From NCBI RefSeq assembly GCF_048544455.1, contig NC_133534.1, forward strand, positions 39,122,217 to 39,186,216: a stretch of 64,000 nucleotides of DNA. The letters run 5' to 3'. Positions 57,612 through 64,000 of this stretch are shown piece after piece. A program made the translations under genes and the position numbers. Position 1 is the stretch's first letter; every line of letters begins with the position of its first letter. The notes below the pieces were generated by a model. That model had not been told where the DNA came from, made no database searches, and saw nothing but the letters and a program-made list of their open reading frames with translations. Source of the stretch: Silene latifolia. Taxonomy: Eukaryota > Streptophyta > Magnoliopsida > Caryophyllales > Caryophyllaceae.

Positions 57612-58470
57612 TGTAAATGGCCGGACCCTATTACTACTTGCGATACTTGATGTCTACCTCTTTAATCACGACGTATCTATCATTTGTAGACATGAGTTTG
57701 TGTTATCTTCTGCCATTTGTTGTCGGAGTGTCATTTTCCGACACTCAATCCTGTTTGCTCAGGTTATGTTGAACTATGGTTTGTTTCCAACTCTTGCATC
57801 AACATATGAGAACAGAGAACGTTCCAGCAATACCATTTTATAGATTTGTTTCGTGCACCTTGTTTTTGTGGTATTTTTCTTTCCGCTGGATTTTTTTTTA
57901 CTTCTTAGGTAAATAAAATTACAAAAAGATAACTTTAGCTGACTATATTTGAACTTGACTACCTTTTATGATTTGCCAGGCGGTTTTTATTTGGGATTTT
58001 AACTTTAAAGAACATCGAAATATTAATACATCTAGTTTGTTAAGCACAAATTCTCATTATAGATGAGAGATATTCGTCTTTCATTTTAGACCCGTCTAAA
58101 GTGATCCGTCTTTCACTTTAGACGGATATATCCGTCTATAATGAAACTAATTATTTGTCAAGATATAATGGGTCAGCCGTCATGTAACGACATTTATGAC
58201 AGTTTGATGATGAGCGACATTTTTTATCGAGAAGCTCAATGTCAATCCAAATTACCCGTGTAAAATAATTAGGACAAAAGAGTGAGATATGTAAAAGGTT
58301 TGTCCTATATATAGGTGATCTTTGACTCATTTTAAGATTAACTAGTTGAAATTAATATTCTGATTTGATAAAGAGAAACATATTTTTTTTTTTTGCCACC
58401 ACGGAAGAAAACAAGGCTCCAGACTTCCCTTGTTCTTGGACCTCACTTAACCTCGAAAAACCCCACAAAA
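57612..58470. other. Spacer between dienelactone hydrolase and ADP-glucose phosphorylase genes
   Basis: Presumed 3' UTR, then a small MITE (58045-58157) and the 5' flank of the next gene. A T-run (58382-58395) lies about 80 bp before its ATG. Confidence 0.45.
58045..58157. mobile_element. MITE with CACAAATTCTC termini
   Basis: About 113 bp. Left end CACAAATTCTCATTATAGA, right end TCTATAAT...AATTATTTG, imperfect inverted repeats, with inner TTTAGACGGAT/ATCCGTCT hairpins. Same style as 63489-63673. Confidence 0.65.
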
Positions 58471-60670
58471 ATGGCGGCATCAAATTCATCACCGTCTCCA
58501 CGAAACCCAGAACTCCGAAACGACAAAATCAACAACAAATGGATCATCTTCTCACCCGCTAGATCCAAACGACCCTCCGACTTCAAATCCAAATCACCCG
58601 TATCCGACCCTACCCAACCCCAAACCCATGTCTGCCCTTTCTGTATCGGACACGAGCACGAGTGTGCCCCTGAAATCTTCCGGGTTTGCGACGATTCTGA
58701 CCCGAATAGATGGCGAATAAGGGTGATTCAAAACTTGTATCCTGCTCTTAGCAGAGATATCAATCCCCACGACCCGCCCGATTCACTTGAGTGTGGGGTG
58801 ATAACCGGGTTCGGGTTCCATGATGTCGTAATTGAGTCGCCAACACACCCGATTCATTTGTCGGATCTTCCCGGGTCTGGTGTTGGGGAGGTTGTTATGG
58901 CTTATAAGAAGAGGGTTCTTCAGATAGCTGCTTTTGATTCTGTTAAATATGTTCAGGTTTGCATTTCTCTTTCTTTTATGACTTTTAACTTCGGAAATGT
59001 CTTAGTTTAGTGGTTAAGACGGAGAATTTGGACTTTGAGTTACAGGTTTGAATCCCTACCCTTGTTGATTGTGGCTCAGCTGACGCTTGCATGATTAATT
59101 AGGTGTAGAGGTCTCGTATGACTTTTTATTAATGAAAGGATCTATTTGCTCAAAAAATGATTTCTGGACTGCCAACCATGAAGATCAGTCAATTGTTATC
59201 CTTTCTATTTTAAGAATGAGCTGATGAGTAATTTGATCAATCACACTCACTTTGGTCCACTTGTCATTTAGTAATTGGTTTTCTCTTTCCGTGGTCTTTG
59301 TGTCAAAATCAAAGGACAACAATTGGCCAGGACGTAGGGAGTATGTTCCAAGGAATTGTCTATGTTTAGGAATGATCCTATCATACAATGAAGATCGGTA
59401 TTGTGTTTGATACTTTGATCATTTTGATGTCATGAATTTTCCTATTGCATCCTGTCACTAGCATAAACCTCCTGAGTTTTAAGTGCTATACTATGTAATG
59501 TGTAGGTTTTCAAAAACCACGGAGCGTCAGCTGGAGCATCAATGAGCCATTCACATAGTCAGATTATTGCTCTTCCTATAGTTCCACCTTCGGTATCTTC
59601 TCGCCTTAAAGCTACTAAGGAGTACTTTGAGAAGACTGGAAGATGTATTTTGTGTGAGGCGCCACAAAAGGAGCTTCTCATTCATGAATCGAAGCATTTT
59701 CTTTCAGTAGTTCCATATGCAGCGAGCTATGCCTTTGAGATGTGGATCATCCCCCGTCAGCATTCTATACATTTTCATGATATAGACAAAGACAAGGTGA
59801 ATCCCAATGCTTGGCCCTCATGTTGATATTATAGATCTGTGTTGTTGCTATCTGCTAAAATCAGCGGAGAGCAAAGTACCATGCATCATTATTCATGTAA
59901 AATCTTGGCTACCAGATTTGCTGAATTCACAGCGAATCACAGACTAATTTTCACATATTCATGTCTTGACATTTGCTTAAAATAGTGTTTATTACATATC
60001 GGACTATTACATATTGGTCACAATTGAGGCAATCCTGCCTAAAGTAAGGCCTTTTGGTGGTTAAAGGCCCACGCCCCACGCCCCACGGCCACCAAAACAG
60101 CCTAGCTGCCAGTTTTGTGATAGATGAGTATTTGCGCGCCGACCTTGCAAGCAGTTCATTCTGGTCATTTCATTTCAAGAGTCAGGTCATTTTGAGTATA
60201 TGTCGGGTCAGTGAGGTTTAATTTGGGTTGTTTTGGATCATGACTAAGATTTTTGTAAAGAAAATATTCTCAAATTTGATTTTGAATTAGTCAATTGAGG
60301 TTATTACAATTGAATTATTGATGCTAAAAAGTTGGTCAATATTTAATGATGTTTGGTCTCTTGGGTGCAGGCTGATGACCTTGGTAGCATACTCAAACTT
60401 ATGCTGAAAAAGATGGCTTCCCAATTAAACTATCCACCCTACAACTTTATGATTCATACATCTCCCCTTCATCTCGACAATTCATATTTGAGCTCCAGTC
60501 ATTGGTTCTTGCAAATAGTGCCTCAGCTAAGTGTACTAGCTGGATTTGAAATCGCCACCGAATGTCACATTAATCCTGTTTTTCCGGAAGATGCTGCTAT
60601 GATTTTGAGGGAAGTTCATGTTGAAGACACTGACAACATATTAAGGGAAATCCATGTTGAAGACGGTTAA
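58471..60670 (+). CDS. ADP-glucose phosphorylase (GalT-like, HIT superfamily; At5g18200 type)
   Basis: Nucleotidyl transferase that phosphorolyses ADP-glucose to ADP and glucose-1-phosphate through a His-AMP intermediate. Three exons, 58471-58956, 59506-59796 and 60371-60670; 358 residues, close to the Arabidopsis protein. Zinc-site cysteines C55 and C58 in CPFCIGHE. Active site HSHSQ at residues 177-181 after NHGASAGAS, with H179 as the likely nucleophile by alignment with HPHGQ of GalT. A second CxxC (CILCEAP) and the GalT C-terminal half (FEMWIIPRQHS) follow. ATG 58471 is chosen because MAASNSSPSPRN matches the family N-terminus; the in-frame ATG at 58393 would add an atypical extension. 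The C-terminus carries a small duplication (ILREVHVEDTDN then ILREIHVEDG). Likely cytosolic. Intron 1 contains a SINE. Confidence 0.95.
58987..59116 (+). mobile_element. tRNA-derived SINE
   Basis: Box A (TAGTTTAGTGGTTAAGACG) and box B (AGGTTTGAATCCCT) at tRNA-like spacing, about 130 bp in all, between the direct repeats TATGACTTTT (58977-58986 and 59117-59126). In intron 1 of the ADP-glucose phosphorylase gene, sense orientation. Confidence 0.75.
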
Positions 60671-61597
60671 AATTTGACGTGATTGAGATGTAAACTTAAT
60701 GGTAGAATAACAAATATAGTTGTACATTTTTTCCAGGTGACAGTGACCATCTTTGGCGGAAAACTTTAAAGCATTGTAATAATGTTGTCATTTTTACCTT
60801 TTTGGTGCCGATTACCGTGTTAACAAGAATGGAAATAATATAGCCCTGATGTGCATGTAATTGCAATTTTTGAAGTTTATTTTTCATGGATGCCGTAATG
60901 TTTGTTGACTCCATGGACTTGAAGGATTTTGTTTCCAAATCATGAGCATCACAGTTCAATAACTCTACTTACGGAATGTAAGAAGATGTAGCCAAAATTC
61001 TTCCAGCCAAATCGTTGTCAAAAAAGGACAAGGTAATATTATTATTATGTACAAGTATATATTTTTAACTCATCTAATTGTGAAGTTCAACGTTATTATA
61101 TTATATGTGATTCTAATGGCGAGGTTTACATTATTGTATGAAAAACAAATACAATTATCCTTTAAAGTATGCTATGACTAAGACTCGAGGTAACATTACT
61201 AGTATACATCATTTACTCTTTTGAACAATTGTCATTTTCCATCTCAAGTATCCTAACTTCACTCAATTAGCCACATTTAAGTACTTTTTAATTAATATAA
61301 GAAGAAAGAGTTCGATGAGCAGAAATGAAGCTAAGCACAGTCTGACCGAGCCATGGCCCGAGCGAGTTTTTTGAAAAAAAAAAATATAATACACACTAAC
61401 TTTTGTTTGAAAAAAAATAACTATGAACCAAAATATAAGTAAGATTGATGCTTCGGCCCTAGGTAGAATTTGAACCTAGCTTCGTCCTGGCCGATGAGGC
61501 TAATATCCGAATAAACTCCATCCTAATTTGAAATCCTACCTCGGCCCCTATACAATTATAGTACAATTAATCATGTACGAAACATACAAATAAAATA
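60671..61597. other. Spacer between ADP-glucose phosphorylase and the VQ gene (convergent)
   Basis: 3' flanks of two convergent genes. No open frame of note and no bounded repeat recognised. Confidence 0.45.
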
Positions 61598-61918
61598 CTA
61601 ATCAAAGGTTAGAATTTTGTTCAACTCTTCTATTGAAGGAAACTCCTTTAGCATTCTACCAAATGACAAATCCCTTGCCAAAAACTTCAAACTCCCACCA
61701 CCATTTCTATCCAAAACATGATGATTATTCTGATCTCTCTTTTTCACGTTCATTGCCATTGAAGAAGAAGAATAGTTACGCGGTGGCGACTCGGCTATGG
61801 TAGAATCCTTACCAGTCAGATTCTGAACCACTGATTTGAAGCTTGTTGCATCAGTTTCTACATATTGTGTTTTAATATGCACTACTTTCATGGGTTGATT
61901 TTCTCCTCTTCTAGACAT
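61598..61918 (-). CDS. VQ motif-containing protein, small VQ1/VQ10-like
   Basis: Intronless gene for 106 residues. The VQ motif FKSVVQNLTG lies at residues 27-36 and matches the FxxxVQxLTG consensus exactly. VQ proteins are plant cofactors that bind WRKY transcription factors (mainly groups I and IIc) and tune defence, growth and stress responses; they act in the nucleus. The N-terminus is basic (MSRRGENQPMKVVHIKTQYV) and the rest is Ser-rich with no other domain. Short length and the VHIKTQYVETDA stretch before the motif resemble Arabidopsis VQ1 and VQ10. A tRNA-related SINE remnant lies just upstream, within what should be the 5' UTR or core promoter. Confidence 0.92.
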   Translation of the reverse strand: MSRRGENQPMKVVHIKTQYVETDATSFKSVVQNLTGKDSTIAESPPRNYSSSSMAMNVKKRDQNNHHVLDRNGGGSLKFLARDLSFGRMLKEFPSIEELNKILTFD

Positions 61919-61924
61919 GCTGTG

Positions 61925-62005
61925 AGTATAGGGATAAGGGGGATTTGGACCTGTGATTTATGGCACGATACCTCAGTTTTAATCACTAGGCTACTACGAC
62001 CTCTT
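61925..62005 (-). mobile_element. tRNA-derived SINE remnant upstream of the VQ gene
   Basis: The minus strand has box A (TAGCCTAGTGATTAAAACTG) and box B (AGGTCCAAATCCCCC) at SINE/tRNA spacing. No target duplication or A tail is clear. It points the same way as the VQ gene and ends a few bases before its ATG. Confidence 0.5.
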
Positions 62006-63488
62006 TGGTAATATCTTTTTTATTTATTTTAGTAGTATGTAAATGGTATTACTTGTACAATTTGTATGATGATTGTTCAGATTGTTTATGGTTATGGGAA
62101 TTTAGGGTTTTATATTTATAGGAGAGGATGAGTGGGTTAAAATGTTGGATTAATTGGAGGGCGTTAGTCAAGCAGTCTATAAGGACTAAATATGATTGGA
62201 GGAACTGGGGAAGGTTGCTTTAATTTTATACACACATGATGTAATTGGTCTATGTGTTGTAAAGTCATCCATTATATTCAAGAGTTTGGCTCCTCGTGGA
62301 TGTTGATGTTCAGGGTTACTATGTGACTCACTTGTCTTAAACATCTAGATGTGGAAGACCAAAGATATGTTATTCTAATATTTAAGATTAGACCATTGGA
62401 TATTATAAGAGGGCTGGTGAGAATATTTCATAAGAGAATTGTGTTGATAATTGTTGTGTTATTGAAGTAGTAGAATGATCACTATTTATAATAGCTTACA
62501 GGAAATCCTGGGTATTATCAGTTAAAACTTTAGCGGAAGCTGTTATAATGTAACCGTCACCTCAGCGTCTTATATTAAACCCTAGATTCTCTAACACTTT
62601 TGTTTTGATTACATTAGTTTTGCACTAAAAGATGTTTGTCACTTATATTACTATATATTGTTTTGGTAAATCATGTTTTCTTACCAACTCTAGAAAGGAA
62701 CAACTTTCTATTTTTGAATAGCTCAATTCTTATTAGTCTTAGCTTGTAGATCACTTTAGTAAGTTCTTCTTATCCTTTATTTATTTGTTACAAACAATAG
62801 AATCATCTAAGCATGAAAATATCACCTTGAGGACTCTTCTCTTCACCCCCTTCCCAAGGTCCTTTTATACAAAATTAAATATGGCAAAGTATTCCTCATA
62901 TTATATTAAGGTATACAAACATTTATCGAGATACAACCATAAATTTACACCTTTACTTTAGAAGATAGTTATCTCACATTGTATCAAAACTTGATAATCC
63001 TGATCTCCCAAATTCAATTATTTTCCAAATCTCACAAGTAGAATTAAAGCTTATAGTATGTGAAAAACAGTGTATTCCACTCTTCCATCGCAAATGACAT
63101 TTGTGTTGAATGGTGTATTTAAATATAAATGTGTACTTAACGAAAATTAGTAGGAAAATTTGCACTTTAGTGCCTTAACGTTAGGGTTATATTTAATTTA
63201 ATTTTGGTGCCATGAATTTTGGATATTTTCACTTTGATGCGCTCATATTTTTATTAATAACATATGTGTCCTTAAGGTTGAAATATTCTCACTTGTGGCC
63301 CACGTTATAAGATAGACACTTTATTATGCTCAACGTATATGTTTTAGCGATAAAATATATGATGTTATTCAGAGGTAATCAAAATCAGAAATCAAAAATA
63401 ACTCAAATCTGTAATTTTAAAGTAGACTTGTTCAAATCTTAGAATTATGTTAAAACTTAGGACATTAAAATGGAAGTATTCTAAGTTT
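62006..63488. other. AT-rich intergenic stretch
   Basis: Upstream region of the VQ gene. A TATA-like TATATTTATAGG (62112-62123; TATAAATATA on the minus strand) lies about 200 bp before its ATG. No other gene or bounded repeat seen. Confidence 0.4.
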
Positions 63489-63673
63489 CACAAATTCTCA
63501 CTTTAGACGGACATTGTTCGTTTAAAGTTGTAGACGGGTCAAATATTACACCACTTTCATAATAAGACAAATAACAAGTGCGATGTCACCACTTTATCTT
63601 ATTATGTAAGTGTTGACATATTTGACCCATCTACACTTTAGACAGATATACCCGTCTAAAGTGAGACTAATTG
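63489..63673. mobile_element. MITE with CACAAATTCTCACTTTAGACGG termini
   Basis: 185 bp. The ends CACAAATTCTCACTTTAGAC and TCTAAAGTGAGACTAATTG are imperfect inverted repeats, and inner AGACGGGTCAAATAT / ATATTTGACCCATCT arms extend the hairpin. No coding sequence; the target duplication is not resolved. Confidence 0.75.
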
Positions 63674-64000
63674 TCTAAATTTTGATCAACATCTACGCAT
63701 GTACTCGGGTTTCGGAACTTTATTTCATTTAAGCCACCAAGAGATCTCTTTAACCTTAAACCTAATCTAATTATCTAAGGGAAAATGCACGCACTGCCCT
63801 TCAACTTTGATGTTTTGTCCGAAATACCCAATTTTTTGATTTAGAGAATTTTAAGAGGCTATAACTCGTGTTTACGAGCTCAGAAAGTGACGATTTGTTT
63901 TTTTCAAATTGATTATCTTTTCGAGATCTACGACTTGAAAAAAAAAATTGTCGAGTTTGGAATCCGTGAGCAAGAGATATGATCACTCAAAATTTGTTCG
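63674..64000. other. Intergenic stretch at the right edge
   Basis: No gene. From about 63780 onward the sequence (GGCTATAACTCGTGTTTACG, then TTGTCGAGTTTGGAATCCG) has the look of a dispersed plant repeat, but no ends are visible inside the window. Confidence 0.35.

Noticed and set aside
58393-58470. In-frame upstream ATG of the ADP-glucose phosphorylase gene
   Set aside because: It would add 26 residues not typical of the family. The ATG at 58471 matches the expected N-terminus.
61440-61510. Another tRNA/SINE-like segment on the minus strand
   Set aside because: There is a box B-like AGGTTCAAATTC but no convincing box A, tail or target duplication.

Overview
This is nuclear DNA from a flowering plant, most likely a core eudicot. 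The host genes have GT-AG introns, and there is an intron-bearing elongator tRNA-Met gene. The window holds plant-type Ty3/gypsy (Athila and chromovirus-like), Ty1/copia, Mutator-like, Helitron, Stowaway and SINE sequences. Some short inverted-repeat elements look like those I associate with Caryophyllales, but that placement is only a guess.

Five protein-coding host genes can be read with confidence. From left to right they are: beta-ureidopropionase (PYD3, 6 exons, 3522-11378), the last step of pyrimidine catabolism; an ILR1-like amidohydrolase of the M20 family (5 exons, 32599-36343), which releases auxin from amino-acid conjugates; a dienelactone-hydrolase-family protein (5 exons, 36904-57611); an ADP-glucose phosphorylase of the HIT/GalT superfamily (3 exons, 58471-60670); and a small VQ-motif protein (61598-61918, minus strand). 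A tRNA-Met(CAT) gene lies at 11858-11944. The genes are metabolically unrelated and look like ordinary neighbours.

Most of the rest is mobile DNA. 1-2620 is the 5' part of a minus-strand gypsy fossil running off the left edge. The first PYD3 intron holds a solo LTR, a SINE and a copia fossil whose two LTRs point in opposite directions. 11.9-24.1 kb is a gene-poor tract of nested MITEs, a complete small Helitron, minisatellites and microsatellites. 24362-32457 is an 8.1-kb Mutator-like element (MULE) with long inverted ends and a 9-bp poly(A) target duplication. It carries a broken FAR1-type transposase with an OTU protease domain, an unrecognised ORF, a GRF-zinc-finger/transmembrane gene and a plant-mobile-domain gene. 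It ends about 140 bp upstream of the ILR1-like start codon.

The first intron of the dienelactone hydrolase gene is about 16.8 kb because a 15.4-kb Athila-type element (38214-53610, TSD ataag) sits in it. That element has near-identical LTRs, so it is young, but its pol region is broken. It contains a 3.6-kb inverted duplication centred on a stray LTR end plus primer-binding site. A short GC-rich inverted-repeat motif is scattered through it and is the one place where its two LTRs differ strongly.

The observations most worth a second look are: (i) the multi-gene MULE with a tandem 20-bp AACGG repeat array between two divergent genes; (ii) the inverted duplication in the Athila element and the inverted-LTR copia element, two independent signs of strand switching during reverse transcription; and (iii) the hypervariable TGCGCAGTCGCGCA motif family.
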